From Dryocosmus kuriphilus (taxonomy: Eukaryota; Arthropoda; Insecta; Hymenoptera; Cynipidae): 64,000 bases of DNA. Below the pieces are notes generated by a model. It saw nothing but the letters and a program-made list of their open reading frames with translations. It was not told the DNA's origin and did not search any database. Each line of letters begins with the position of its first letter. Positions within the stretch are counted from its first letter, which is position 1. Of this stretch, positions 22,341 through 34,548 are shown one piece after another. The position numbers and the translations under genes are program-made. Location: assembly GCA_038277395.1 (NCBI GenBank), contig CM076193.1, positions 82,351,583 through 82,415,582 of the forward strand, read 5' to 3'.

Positions 22341-22664
22341 AAGTGGGATAGGTCGCCTACAAAAATAACTATAACCCTTTACACCTGTAGTCCTGAAATT
22401 TGCGAAATATTTTCTGGCTATTTACTTTCTTCTCTTTCTTCCAATATTTTCTTGGTTTGGAATATTCGCCGGTAGACGCTTTTCATTTGAAACTTTTACC
22501 AAAGCTATTGTTTTTGAAGAATTATAACTGGTAACTGAATTGTTTAGAGTTTAGTTGTTCTAAAATATATTTAATTGTTAACTGTCGCTTGTTTTCATTG
22601 AAAAATGTGTGAAGTTTATTTCGTATAACGCAATATTAGGGCCCAAAGAATGAAAAATCAATTA

Positions 22665-23412
22665 ATTATTAATTAATTGAAACAAAACGTTTTGGCACAC
22701 AATGGCGGCCCTCTTCAGTGGAATTTATTATTCTGTAACAAAATTACATAGATTTCTTATACACGTTTAAGATGTCCAAATTTGAATGACTCTGATTGTC
22801 GGGAAATTGAAATTATAAATTTTTTAGAATATTTTAATTATATAAGAACAAAAAAAAATTTTTAATTTATTTTTAATTTTTTTCTTTGCACTAACCTTAT
22901 TATAACGTATAATAAATATTAATCATGTTGGAAGGCTAGTTTCCATCACAAGAGAAATCTAACACGTTACCGTCTTCAGTATTCAATGATTACTGAAAAA
23001 ACACATGTAGAAACTGTCGGTTTGGGTGGCGCCTTGCCAGGGGGTAGTGGGATCAAATCGACAGTTTCTACATGTGATTTTTCAGTAATCATTGAATAGT
23101 GAAGACGGTAACGTGTTAGATTTCTCTTGTGATGGAAACTAGCCTTCCAACATGATTAATATTTATTATACGTTATAATAAGGTTAGTGCAAAGAAAAAA
23201 ATTAAAAATAAATTAAAAAAAAAATTTTTTTGTTATATAATTAAAATATTCTAAAAAATTTGTAATTTCAATTTCCTAAGAATCAGAGTTGTTCAAATTT
23301 GGACATCTTAAAATTGCATAAGAAATCTATATAATTTTGTTACAGAATAATAAATTCCACTGACGAGGGCCACCATTGTGTGCCGAAATGTTTGGTTTCA
23401 ATTTATTAATAA
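22665..23412. mobile_element. Foldback element, 748 bp, with near-perfect 354-bp arms
   Basis: The left arm 22,665-23,019 is the reverse complement of 23,059-23,412 with few mismatches; only 39 bp (23,020-23,058) separate them. The arms contain no ORF. The loop includes GGCGCCTTGCCAGGGGGTAG. The structure suits a non-autonomous foldback or MITE. Transcription would give a long hairpin RNA. Confidence 0.92.
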
Positions 23413-23511
23413 TACCTCTCCACCAACATTTCACAATTATATTTTTACAATATAGGAGCATATATTTCATATAATTTTCTGTACAATTTTATAAATATTT
23501 TTTAAATATAA

Positions 23512-23931
23512 CAATCTAAGGACGATATCTCCCTTACCAACTGGTAATGTAGGTAGTTGATGGTAATAATAAACCCATAATATTAACTGTTAATCAGTAT
23601 CAATAATATTCCTAAGTTTTGAAGTTATTGTAAACACTAAATAATTTGAGTGTTAAAAAAGAGCACAAACATAATTTGCAGCTAAGCTAACTTCAGACAA
23701 TCAAATTCATAGTCTAAAGTTTGAGGTTATGCTTGACGAATTTCCAATTTTATTGATAAATTCAATATCGATACGACAAATTCTTTTATAACTAAGCTTC
23801 TGCGTTAATAATCTCTTATTAATTTCACGAGTTACCACGCTAGAAATAATGGTCGCTTAAAAAAATGAGTTTGACTGACTTTTACCAATTTTTACCAGTC
23901 TGACCGTAATTACCGATAATACCACCTCATG
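23512..23931. repeat. Interspersed ~415-bp repeat, copy 1
   Basis: Direct-orientation match to 25,431-25,843, about 85-90% similar by eye, running from CAATCTAAGG to the ATACC-C-TCATG end. The shared part includes TCAATATCGATACGACAAATTC. Probably a non-autonomous DNA element. Confidence 0.8.
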
Positions 23932-24618
23932 GTCGCGAGAGAACTGGAACTAGCTTTCTCAAATTTTAAACAAGAATTTAATTTTTGTTTAAATAGTCAA
24001 AAGTTGAGAAATGTAAACTTACCTATGAACTTTTTTGCAGCCTAAACAAAAAGCAACAACTTTGACATTTTCATCGACTCTTCGCTGAAAACCCAGTTTC
24101 TCAGAATAACCAGCTTTTGGCCTACCGCCCCTATTCATATTATTTTATAATTTCAAAACACTGCAAGACACTGGTTTTCGCACGTTTCGCATGAAAGGCA
24201 TGCAATAATCACAAGAATAGACGTTATGTTGAATACTTGAATACCACTTCTCTTCTGCGCAGTCGACATCTTGAAAATGTATATTACGTTTTGTAAAAAA
24301 ATGAGGACGTAATATACCTACGTCAAATACGTAAAAAACCTACATAATTTACCTAAGGTTTTTTACGTGCGCAACCCTGGTCATGTGGTAAAAGTCGGTA
24401 AATCTCATTGATTGAATCAATCATAATTTTATGAGTAATATTTTGTAAAGAAAACAGGAGTTTATTGATACACGACTCTCAGTGCAAAAATAATTCGACA
24501 CAAAGCTACTAAAATTTGGAAGAAAGTAAAAATACGGGAAATGTGTCCAACCTAACCTTTAAAACGTCAATGTTGCCATTTTAATAATAAGTGTATTTTT
24601 CAAGCTTAAAAGATGTGT

Positions 24619-24880
24619 CCGCAATTGCTTAGCACCTTCCTGTTAGTTTACGATCTTTTAATTTCAAAAAATAATAAAGAAATATCCAAAATTTATATTA
24701 TTTTGATTTCAGAGTCGACTTTACAGAATCGATTGTATAATTGTGTGTATGTTTTTGTATAATAATTAATATACCGCTACCATCGCACCACCCATTAAAA
24801 CTTAAAATTTTTTATATTTCTGTATTATTTTTTGAAATTAAAATATCGTAAACCAACAGGAACGTGTTAAGCAATTGCGG
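24619..24880. mobile_element. MITE, 262 bp
   Basis: Starts CCGCAATTGCTTAGCACCTT and ends with the near reverse complement, finishing GCAATTGCGG. The inverted repeats extend about 90 bp each, including a TTTTAATTTCAAAAAATAAT stretch. It has no coding capacity. Confidence 0.85.
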
Positions 24881-25229
24881 AAGTGAGTTTGGCTGAACTT
24901 CCGAAAACACGATACCTCAGATTGCTTTGAAACTTGGTGTACTTATGTAATTTGAATCACTGATTACAAATATGATCATGAAAAGTGGCACAAATGACAT
25001 GCTTAAGATCAAATCTTCAAAAAAATCTTCATATAGAAATTGTAGACCTTTAAAAAATACACATTTTATGTTCAGCACATTTTTGCTCTACGATTGAAAG
25101 CTTTCGAGAAAATGGACTGTGAATATGGGTAGTGTACAAGTATGTAGGGCGGGAAGGCACCCCTGTGGATAGTCACGATGGATGGGAAGTGACATGTATC
25201 TGACGGTCATGACGGTCAGTCATTACGGT

Positions 25230-25843
25230 CATGTGGTAAAAGTTGGTCAGAGGCAATTTTTAAAGAAGTTAAAAGAAACTTATCGTGAAATGAATTCGTA
25301 GACTAATTTATAGAACCCGCTGAACTTAATTATCAGGATAATATTTATGAAGTCACTGTAATTGCACAAAAAAAAGCTAAAAAGCATTTATTCCACTTCC
25401 AAGCGTTGTCTGCTATACAGGCCTTTATATCAATCTAAGGTTGATATCTACTTTACCGACTGGTGATGTAAGCAATTGATGGTAATAATAAACACATAAT
25501 TAACTGTTGATCAATATCACCACTATTCGTAATTTTTGAATTTATTATAAACGCTATAAATAATTTGAGTGTTAAAAAAGAGCACAAAAATGATTTTCAG
25601 ATAAGCTAACTTCAGACAATCGAATTCATAGTCTAAAGTTTGAGGTTATGCTTGCTGAATTTCTAATTTTATTGATAAATTCAATATCGATACGACAAAT
25701 TCTTTTATAACTAAGCTTCTGAAAAGTTAATCATCTCTTATTATTTTCACAAGTTATCACGCTAGAAATGATAATCGCTTAGAAAAATGAGTTTGACCGA
25801 CTTTTACCAGTTTGACCGTAATTACCAGTAATACCGCGTCATG
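25230..25843. mobile_element. Non-autonomous element containing repeat copy 2
   Basis: Left end CATGTGGTAAAAGTTGGTCA and right region TTTGACCGACTTTTACCAG form an imperfect terminal inverted pair. The stretch 25,431-25,843 is the second copy of the repeat at 23,512-23,931. A similar GTCATGTGGTAAAAGTCGGT end also lies at 24,381. Exact boundaries are uncertain. Confidence 0.5.
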
Positions 25844-26362
25844 TTTGGTCAGGCCCATCATTAACTCTTAAGTCCGTCTTTGACGTGGAAAGTGGAGAGA
25901 TATGTGACATATACCATGTACCACGTTACAAGACTTAACAATCGAACTAAATTGCTTGATAACTGCATTATCTAATACGGTTTTCATTCTAATCGCATCC
26001 AACCCCCTCTGAATTATTCTACTTGAAGGTATTCTAAATCCCATCCTTTTGAATGCTTTATATGATCTCGGATATCTATAAAATGAGATGAACAGATATT
26101 TTGACTCTTTAGTAGCATATTAACACGTTCCAAAAGGGAAAAAGTTTTATTGAATAAGAACCATGTCGTTTTTATGAATGAAGTTTAAATATTGATCCCG
26201 CTCACGGTATTTATCGCCAAAAACCTCAATTAATTATATCTCTGTGACGTTACAGCGAGTTTGCGTAATAGTTTTTCTCGTGTATTTTTAGATTATGTTA
26301 ATCAAATCTTGTCTTCTGCGCAGCCAAAAGATGCGCGTGAACTGTTGTGACGTCATATCTGT

Positions 26363-26786
26363 ATTTCGGAAATATATATTTTTTAGTGCGTAAATAGCGA
26401 ATTTTCCGTCGTCCTGATTTTTGATCAAGAGTAAAAGTTATTTTTACAATTTCATATTACTCTTTTGTTGACCTACGACTACTAGATCCAACTAAAAGTA
26501 TTATAATGGCTCAAATTTTTGGTTGGGTTGCCCTGAGTATTCGGGCAACGTAACCACAAATTTTAGCCATTGTAATGCTTTTCGGTTAATCTAGTAGCCA
26601 TTGCCCGAATATCCAGGACAATCTAACCTCAAGTTTGAGTCATTTTAATACTTTTCGTTTGATCTATTCGTAGTAGATCAATAATACAGTAATATGAAAT
26701 TTTAAAAATAACTTCTACGCTTGAGCAAAAATCACGACGACGAAAATTTCACTGCTTACGCACTAAAAAGTATATTTCTCCGAAAT
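26363..26786. mobile_element. Hairpin-forming MITE, about 424 bp
   Basis: ATTTCGGAAATATAT at the left pairs with ATATTTCTCCGAAAT at the right, followed inwards by TTAGTGCGTAAATAGCG against CTTACGCACTAA, and by matching CGTCGT and ATATTAC words. A further nested inverted pair centres on the GCCCGAATAT words near 26,540-26,615. No ORF. Confidence 0.75.
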
Positions 26787-26929
26787 TGTCTATATGAGCA
26801 ATGCTTGCATCACGGGGCAAAGAGTACGTAGGAATTGATTTTATTGACGGGGCATGACGTCACATTAAAATACTCAGTAGGCTGGATTTTTATAAAAATA
26901 TTGGTATTGTAACACAGTGAATCGAGTAG

Positions 26930-27110
26930 TATAATCGTAAAGGGAAGACAGGAATAAAGGCGACAATGCTCACCAAGCTGAAAACATCGACGCGGGGAAT
27001 GAGACGTCGGGGGTGAGGTGTAGTTGCGGAACCAGCTGCATGGTGGCGCTGTTTCTTGGCTCCAGCACCTCAAAGATAGAAAGTATGCTTAATAAATAGG
27101 TGGAACAGGC
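26930..27110. repeat. Dispersed repeat family, copy 2
   Basis: Diverged copy of 22,170-22,340, same orientation, sharing GGCGACAAT, GTGGCGCTGTTT and ATGCTTAA words in the same order. Short minus-strand frames here reflect the repeat, not a gene. Confidence 0.55.
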
Positions 27111-27267
27111 TCTGCATAGGCCAAGAAAGTGTACGTGCGTACGTAAGTCTGACAGAAGACATGACAAGGCAGGGGGGAAAGAGCAAAATAAAATTTTGCT
27201 TCTGCAGCGCGACTGTATAATTTCCATTGATGTCCATGATAGTTCCGATTACCTGAAAAATTTTTCA

Positions 27268-28155
27268 CGGTGGGTCAGTAGCGATTCTACAAAATTAAAC
27301 ACTACATTTGAAAATTCTACACCATAAATTCTACGCAGTTTGATTCTATATAATTATATTTATTTAAAAATTCAAATATTTTTTATTTAAACTCAACACG
27401 GTTTAATTTTACATCGTAAAACTCTACACAAAATAATAATCAAAATTTTCTAAAACCCTGCGTCGTTTGATTCTACAACGCAAAACCTTTCACTTAATAA
27501 CGCAAAACAATTGAGTAAACAATACTTTTTCACCTGTTTTGTGTTATTGCATGTTGAGTTTTGCGATGTAGAATCCGAGGTAGAATCAAACGGTGTAGGG
27601 GTTTTTAACATTTAAATAATTATTTTTTTTGTAGAGTTCTACGATGTAGGATTAATCCGCAGTAAATTTAAAATACTCAGTTTTTAAAATAAATATGGTT
27701 GTGTAGAATCAACCGATGTAGGTTTTTTAAATTTTTAGTTATTATTTTATGTAGAGTTTTACGGTGTAGAATTAAACCATGGTTAGTTAAATCTAAAATA
27801 TTTAATTCTTAAAATAAATATGGTGGCGTAGAATCAAACGATGTAGAGTTTTAAAAATTTTAATGATTATTTTGTGCAGAATTTTACAGTGTAGGATTAA
27901 ACCGTGTTGATTTGAATTTAAAATATTTGATTTTTTAAATAAATATAATTGTGTAGAATCAAACGGTGTAGAGTTTTTAAATTTTAAATTATTATTTTGT
28001 ACTGAATTTCACGGTGTAGGGTTAAACCATGTTGAGTTTAAATTCAAAATATTACATTTTTTCTTTGAATATGATTGATTAGAATCTAACGGTGTACAGT
28101 TTACGGTGGAGAGTTTTCAGATCTAAAGTTTACTTTTGTAGAATCGCTACCGCCG
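27268..28155. mobile_element. Foldback element built of ~122-bp tandem repeats
   Basis: Ends: AGCGATTCTAC near 27,280-27,290 and GTAGAATCGCT near 28,138-28,148, both with CGG..GG beyond. The right part contains at least four tandem units with a spacing of 121-124 bp (GTAGAATCAAACGGTGTAG words near 27,586, 27,709, 27,831 and 27,951). The left 290 bp carries the same units inverted (TTTGATTCTACAACG). Inverted repeats made of internal tandem repeats are the hallmark of foldback-type elements. Confidence 0.82.
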
Positions 28156-29021
28156 CAAAATAATTAATGAAAATAATACTTTTAAATGCGTATGATTACA
28201 GTATATACTCATTAAATTCTGAGCAATATGAGCAGAAAATTATAATCCAGTCTCCACTAATGCTTTTTGAGAGATGTAGGAGGTAACTTAATTAAAGCCC
28301 TCTGATTATGAATATCGAAGATAATTTCTCGAAAATCTATTCGCTTGTTTTTTAAACAAATGTATCTTTTACGAACATCCAGAAATTGCGGGATAAATAT
28401 CCCAGAATTTCTTTCTAGAAGAAGACACCCCAGTAGCTGGTCACAGAAATACTTTTAGTTACCCCTCTAACCCTTTCTGCACAGTAAAAAATAAATCATC
28501 TATGTAAATTTACAACGACCAACGTTGGCAGGATTATTACCTACGTTGATCGAGGGGTTTTTACCGAAAATGATAAATCTCAATTCAGCTTTGTAATAGA
28601 ACTTTGAGGTTATGTATTTTCACTGGAAATTGAAAAATTACCAACACATGTAAAATATTTGTAGGTTGGGGTATTTTCACGAAAAAAGATGGTAAATTTC
28701 CAAAAGTTGGTAAAATAACCGCCCAAGGTTGTAAATTTCCAATAAGTGTTAAATTTCCAGCAGACGATAAAATTATAAAGCCAAATTATTTTAAAAATTG
28801 AAATGATTCATTTAAATTTTTGTTTAATTTGAACTATTTATTATTGAATATTTATTCTAGGGTCAGGAAAGGTAGACTGAAGTTAAGAAAAGTATAAAAT
28901 GATTTATTGCAACATGCTTTCTTAAAACAACTATGAACATCAAAACGATGAAATGTCACCTTTGGTGAACGACTAAAACTTGGCGATACATAAAAAGAAG
29001 GCATTAGTAAACTATCAATTA
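28156..29021. other. AT-rich stretch with short GGTAAATTTCC-type repeats
   Basis: No gene seen. Between 28,500 and 28,770 the words TTGGTAAA and AAATTTCCAA recur in both orientations, suggesting a decayed small element. Confidence 0.4.
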
Positions 29022-29025
29022 TTAA

Positions 29026-29391
29026 CCTTCATCCGCTTGCGCCGTCCAGCGTCACACTTCCGCTCGCACCGACGCGACGGCAATTTGTTCGTCAATATGA
29101 TTTTTCGTGATTTACAAAATTTGCCTACGTTCCAATTGCATGTTTTGGAAAAAATATGACAAATTAACTCAAAACACAACATTTCAAGCTCCTTTTTCGA
29201 CTAAACATCTTTCAGAAAATTTGCTTTTTTTAATAAAAAAAATTTTTTAAACAAAAACGTTTCAGAACGTTTAAAATAAACTAAATAGAGAATACGTGGC
29301 CATCCCATACCGCTTTTGGCACTCTGTGAAGAAAGGCGCACAATAATTCTAAAATGACGGTCAAACTGCCATCCATGCGAGCGGATGAAGG
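29026..29391. mobile_element. MITE, 366 bp, possibly piggyBac-like
   Basis: CCTTCATCCGCTTGC at the left end and its near reverse complement GCGAGCGGATGAAGG at the right. The left flank is TTAA (29,022-29,025); the right flank is TTCA, which would be a mutated TTAA. A TTAA target and CC-start fit piggyBac-type elements, but this rests on short motifs. Confidence 0.6.
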
Positions 29392-30090
29392 TTCATTAAT
29401 GAAAGACTTTAATGGTGTGCACTACGTAAGTTAATCAGACAGAAATATATTTATTATTAATTGCTGATAGTTTTGAAGGAGACATTTAAGCGTAATTTAA
29501 AAACAATAATGCAGGTTAAAATTTTGTAATTAACAATAGATATTGGGACTTTTAGTTTTTACTTTCTCTTTGGGGAAAAGCTTCAATTCATATTTCATCC
29601 TAATGATAAAGGGCTCATTTTACTCTTTGAAAAATGCCATGCAATTGTATTTGGATGAGCTTTATTTTTAAACTTTTATTTAGAAATCAAACATATATTA
29701 TTGTTATAAACAATGATAGTTTCAATTTTAATAAACACCACCCAAATAGAATTGTAAAGAATCCTTTAAATAAAATAAATACCTTCGTTTTATACAACCT
29801 AAAATCACTTTGCATAAATCGAAGTAGACTCATTATATTCTCAAACTGTACTTTCAGTAGCAACTTTAGAAAACGATTCAAACGGAGTATTACGTACTAC
29901 CACTTCCCGGAAAGAAGGTTTGAATTAAACTGCATTTAGATGCGTACAAATATCATCGAATTTGAAATGTTAACAATACCTAAACAATCCTGTTTTTGCC
30001 GATTTTCGTTTGCTGTAAAATTGTTCGGCATAGCATTGAATATACTTTTAGTTAAACGAAATAGATTAAAAGTTTGAAAATTAATACTTC
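29392..30090. other. AT-rich stretch left of Element C
   Basis: No gene supportable. The plus-strand frame at 29,634-29,939 lacks any motif. Confidence 0.45.
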
Positions 30091-30240
30091 ACTGATAGCG
30101 AACAAGACATTTGTGCGCTTGTGCGATCGAGGAGATTGAGTTTGATAGCGCGTAATTTAGTGAGTCGTAAGGCGTGCGTGGACGAGAGTCACTTGTGTGC
30201 GAATCTGGACACCTTTTGCAATTGTGGTCGCGCAGGGTAT

Positions 30241-31013
30241 GATTTCAAAAACATTAAAATTTTAGGTAAAGAAACAAATACATTTAAAAGACGGATTTTA
30301 GAATCCATTTTTATTAACAAATTTAAAAAATCTTCCATAAATTTAATAACCGAAACACTAAACATTAATAAGATATATCAAAGTATCACCAAATGAAACA
30401 TTTTCACTGTTAAAATTTCCCGTCTCCTCATCTGTATTGAATAGGTAAACCATATTTTTCCTTGAGCATGTAATATAGTTTTATACCACATGTCACCGGA
30501 TTTTAATGCTCTTTCTTCAATGTACTCCGTTCCATAACCTAAGTTCTTTTATTTACTAAAATGTAATTTTTTATTTAAGTTCTTAGTCTCTCAAAATTTT
30601 TGGGAGAGACTAAGTTTTAATATTCATATTATGGTCATTATATATAATTAAGGGAAAACATTGTAATGTCTAATATTACTCTAAATTTTTGACCATCTAT
30701 GATTGAGGCAAAGGATTGGACTCGTTCAACAATGTTTCCTTTTTATTTTCGACAGGTTTGTGTTTTCTTTTGGTCCTTTTATTTGTTTTTTGCTGTTAAA
30801 TTCGTAACCTCTTTTTGTATTTTAGAATTTTTAGACTTGAAAAAGGCCAACATGATTTCGGCCGACACGTTGTCAATAATAAATGGAGTTTTAATGGACT
30901 ACTCTTTTATTTTATTATGAGTTTTTTGATCGACCGTCTAGACCAATTTATATATTTTTTAACATTTTCCTTCATTTTTTGGAAAATTGTTAATTATCAT
31001 GTGGATTAATAAT
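30241..31013 (+). repeat. Partial Penelope-like copy (pseudo-LTR)
   Basis: Nearly identical to 33,404-34,167, the 3' end of the full Penelope-like element, and in the same orientation immediately upstream of it. Such head-to-tail partial copies are a known feature of Penelope-like elements. It includes a 60-codon remnant of the end of the GIY-YIG ORF (to 30,396). Confidence 0.93.
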
Positions 31014-31101
31014 TCACGGTCAAAGGAAAAAGGAGAGGAAAAATTGGATTACTCCAATTTTTAACATTCAAAGCTGAAAAGGTCAGTTCGTTTCTGGAAC
31101 A

Positions 31102-31862
31102 ATGGGATACCTTTCTTACATCTATCAGAGGTATGGAACATCTACTCGGTACAACATCGGAGAATGGATTAATACTAGTAGGAAAATTGTTTTGTTAAAA
31201 GAACAACTCACTTTCTTAACTCGATGTAAAAATAATTCCATTGTACCGGCACATATTAAGTTTTGTCTAAATAGTTTTAACATCAATAATTTGAGTTATA
31301 AATTGATTTCTAAATTCGAAAACACAAAATCAATTTTTCAGCAAAAATGTTTAAAATTAGAAATTGATAATACTATTAAACAAATACATTTTTTGATTCA
31401 ATTTCAAAATGGTTTAAAATATAGATTATAAGGACAATTATAGATGTTTCTTTGAACACCTTTTTTGATTTTCAAATGGAAAGTTTAAAAAAGTTTAAAT
31501 TTAATAAAAAACAAAATTTTATTAAAAAGTTTGATTTATTAAAAGCTAAATTTGTAGCTGATAATTTAAATATTAAAAATTTTAGAATCAAAAAATGTTT
31601 CAAAAACATTTCGAATGTAAACATACCGGATGAGGTGGTGGAAACATTGGCCTTAGGTGATAAGTTTGGTGTTTCTTACACTGTTGATAAGTTGCCAATC
31701 AATAACATTATTGCGAATGTAGAAAATTGTATTAAAAATTTAGATCAGGATGAGAAAAAAATGAATATTAGAAAAACAGTGACACAATTGATCTCAAATC
31801 ATAATAAAATGAATGCTTTTAAAAAATTAGATAATTCCATCTCTTTGGTAAATAATTTCTAA
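31102..31862 (+). pseudogene. Penelope-like ORF, N-terminal region
   Basis: Two frames, 31,102-31,431 and 31,452-31,862, encode lysine/asparagine-rich, mainly helical sequence upstream of the RT core, as is usual in Penelope-like proteins (KFDLLKAKF, KMNIRKTVTQLISNHNKM). A stop near 31,430 separates them. The second frame ends in a long A run (31,861-31,877), after which the RT continues in another frame with FLKADKGNVTV, the first conserved RT block. No catalytic residues lie in this part. Confidence 0.75.
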
Positions 31863-33215
31863 AAAAAAAAAAAAAATTTACTTTTTCTAAAAGCCGATAA
31901 GGGCAATGTAACTGTTGCAACAGATTGTAATCAATATAAAGAAACTATAGAAAATTTATTAAAGAATGACATTTTATACAAAAATATTAAAACTAGCATG
32001 GTTCCAACAATTGAATTGAAAAGTAATGAAATTATAAAACGTTGGGAAAATAAGGGATATATAAATTATTATACAGCTAAAAATTTAAAAGTTCATAATA
32101 GTTGTGTGGCAAAGGCCTACGCCCTACCTAAGATCCATAAACCGGAATTAAAATGGAGATTAATTGTGTGTACTGTTGGTTGTCCTTCTTACAACTTAGC
32201 TAAATATATTTCCAACATTTTAAAGCCAATTTCAGGTGTCTCAGGAACAACTTTAAAAAATAGTTGGGAACTTAAAGAAATAATTAAAAATATTGTTGTT
32301 CCTCCTGACCATTCTCTGATTTCTTTGGATGTCATTGCTATGTTTGACAGTATTCCATTGGATTTGGCTTTGGATTGTGTAGAAGAAAAATTGAATCTGA
32401 ATCATAATTTAACTAGTATTAGCAAAAATGAAATTCTGATTGCCACGCGTTTCGTTTTCAACAACATGGTTTTTTCGTTTAATAATAAATTTTATAGGCA
32501 GCTTTCAGGTTGCCCTATGGGTTCGCCTTTATCTCCAGTTTTATCGAATTTAGTTCTCGAGGACATAGAAAATAGAGCTTTGGCTCTATTAGATCTTACT
32601 CCAATACTTTTCAAGAGATATGTAGATGATGTGTTCACGATCATTCCTACTAATAAAATTGAAGAATTTTTTAACACTTTTAATAGCATTGAACCTTCTG
32701 TTCAGTTTACTCTTGAGCTTGAAGAAAATAATATTTTACATTTTCTAGATATTTCTCTTATTAAAACGATGGATGGTCACATTGAAACAAATTGGTATAA
32801 AAAAGAATCCTGGTCAGGTAGATACTTAAATTTTCACTCTAATCATTCTTTAAACTCAAAAATTGGTTTAATTAAGAATTTGGTAGATAGATGTATTAAA
32901 CTTAGTGATTTTAAATTCCGAAAAGAAAATTTAATTCAATTAAAAATTAATTTATCACAGAACAACTATCCTGTTAATTTAATTAATCTTATTATTAACG
33001 AAAGAATTAATGAAATTTATAATAGTGATTTGGTCAATATGAAAAAGAACAAATGGCTTGAAACTCACAATAATACTAATTTAAAATTAACCTTACCTTA
33101 TGTTGAGGGTTTATCAGAAAGATTAAAAGGTTCTTTAAAAAAATTTAATATCAATGTTTATTTCAAAAATGCATATTATCTAGATAAATGTTTAATAAAC
33201 AAAAAAAAAAGATAA
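31862..33215 (+). pseudogene. Penelope-like reverse transcriptase
   Basis: From about 31,880 the frame gives ADKGNVTV, then ALPKIHKPELKWRLIV, SLDVIAMFDSIP (first catalytic Asp), GCPMGSPLSPVLSNLVLE, YVDDVF near 32,620 (catalytic Asp pair), FLDISL and WYKKESWSGRYLNFHSNHSL. These blocks are diagnostic of Penelope-like RTs, which are close to telomerase. The 405-codon part from 31,998 is continuous. The frame ends after a second A-rich run (INKKKR, 33,215), beyond which the endonuclease domain is in another frame. RT copies element RNA at a nick made by the endonuclease. Confidence 0.92.
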
Positions 33216-33561
33216 AGACAGTATCGAGAATTCAAGCGGTGTCATCTACTGAATCAATTGTAAGGGTTGTAGTGGAGTGTACATCGGTGAAACTGGGAGG
33301 AGATTAAAAGATCGTATTGCGGAACATAAAAGAGATTTTGTTGTTGGAAATCAGAACACGGGCTTAGCACAACATGCATGGAATTCAGATCGTTTTTTTG
33401 ATTTTGATTTCAAAAACATTAAAATTTTAGGTAAAGAAACAAATACATTTAAAAGACGGATTTTAGAATCCATTTTTATTAACAAATTAAAAAAATCTTC
33501 CATAAATTTAATAACCGAAACACTAAACATTAATAAGATATATCAAAGTATCACCAAATGA
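33216..33561 (+). pseudogene. Penelope-like GIY-YIG endonuclease domain
   Basis: After the A-run, one reading gives a NCKGCSGVYIGETGRRLKDR segment, the GIY-YIG core with Tyr and Arg residues and EHKRDF. A TGA just before the Cys residues (near 33,249) breaks the connection to the RT. The frame then ends in a lysine-rich tail (FKNIKILGKETNTFKRRILE) that is repeated in the partial copy at 30,241. The domain nicks DNA to prime reverse transcription. Confidence 0.9.
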
Positions 33562-34548
33562 AACATTTTCACTGTTAAAATTTCCCGCCTCCTCATCTGT
33601 ATTGAATAGGTAAACCATATTTTTCCTTGAGCATGTAATATAGTTTTATACCACATGTCACCGGATTTTAATGCTCTTTCTTCAATGTACTCCGTTCCAT
33701 AACCTAAGTTCTTTTATTTACTAAAATGTAATTTTTTACTTAAGTTCTTAGTCTCTCAAAATTTTTGGGAGAGACTAAGTTTTAATATTCATATTATGGT
33801 CATTATATATAATTAAGGGAAAACATTGTAATGTCTAATATTACTCTAAATTTTTGACCATCTATGATTGAGGCAAAGGATTGGACTCGTTCAACAATGT
33901 TTCCTTTTTATTTTCGACAAGTTTGTGTTTTCTTTTGGTCCTTTTATTTGTTTTTTGCTGTTAAATTCGTAACCTCTTTTTGTATTTTAGAATTTTTAGA
34001 CTTGAAAAAGACCAACATGATTTCGGCCGAAACGTTGTCAATAATAAATGGAGTTTTAATGGACTACTCTTTTATTTTATTATGAGTTTTTTAATCGACC
34101 GTCTAGTCCAATTATATATTTTTTAACATTTTCCTTCATTTTTTGGAAAATTGTTAATTATCATATGGATGCAAATGTTCGGTCAAGCTTATCTCATTCT
34201 GTGGAATATTAAACTATCTTTATTTGTTCACTAAGTAAGTGCGAACATTCATTTTACGAAACTCTTCAAGCACTATCTTCCTCATCCCTCCCCTGTCATC
34301 CGGCCCTTCGCGGTTTTTGATTTATTCTCTTATTTCAGAAGTGGGATCTGTGAGGGAAGAAGTCTTGAGTTAGTTTCGATGCGAGAATGAGTGTGAAGTT
34401 TTCGGTGTGTGGATAGTGACTCAAATATCCGTAATCTGAAAAGTAAAAGACTTGTGGCGTCCTTTGTCCAAAATGGCCGCAGCGTCGGCTTTCTAGAAGC
34501 TTCGCTTATGACGGAAACGAAACGAGATCTCTCGTCCAAGAAGAAAAG

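Larger units (their letters stand above)
30241..34167 (+). mobile_element. Penelope-like element with GIY-YIG endonuclease
   Basis: It consists of a 5' truncated partial copy followed by a fuller copy (about 31,014-34,167) with RT and GIY-YIG domains. The right junction reads ATATGGATGCAAATG; the empty site in the other LTR reads GGTATGCAAATG, so any target duplication is only 3-4 bp. Composition is very AT-rich. A/T homopolymers interrupt the frames at 31,861-31,877 and 33,201-33,211. Confidence 0.93.
30091..34337 (+). repeat. 5' LTR of Element C, interrupted by a Penelope-like element
   Basis: Sequence 30,091-30,240 matches 62,404-62,440 and 62,790-62,893 of the right LTR, with an internal deletion of ~350 bp relative to it. 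34,168-34,337 matches 62,894-63,061 (GCAAATGTTCGGTCAAGCTT word). The match breaks exactly where the Penelope-like element begins and ends. The start of the right LTR is probably 62,362, so the left copy also lacks ~41 bp near its start. Confidence 0.85.

Noticed and set aside
26810..27227. Two minus-strand frames with Cys/Ser-rich sequence
   Set aside because: They fall on the dispersed repeat shared with 22,170-22,340, where the frame is not preserved.
29634..29939. Plus-strand 101-codon frame left of Element C
   Set aside because: Low-complexity AT-rich composition without motif.
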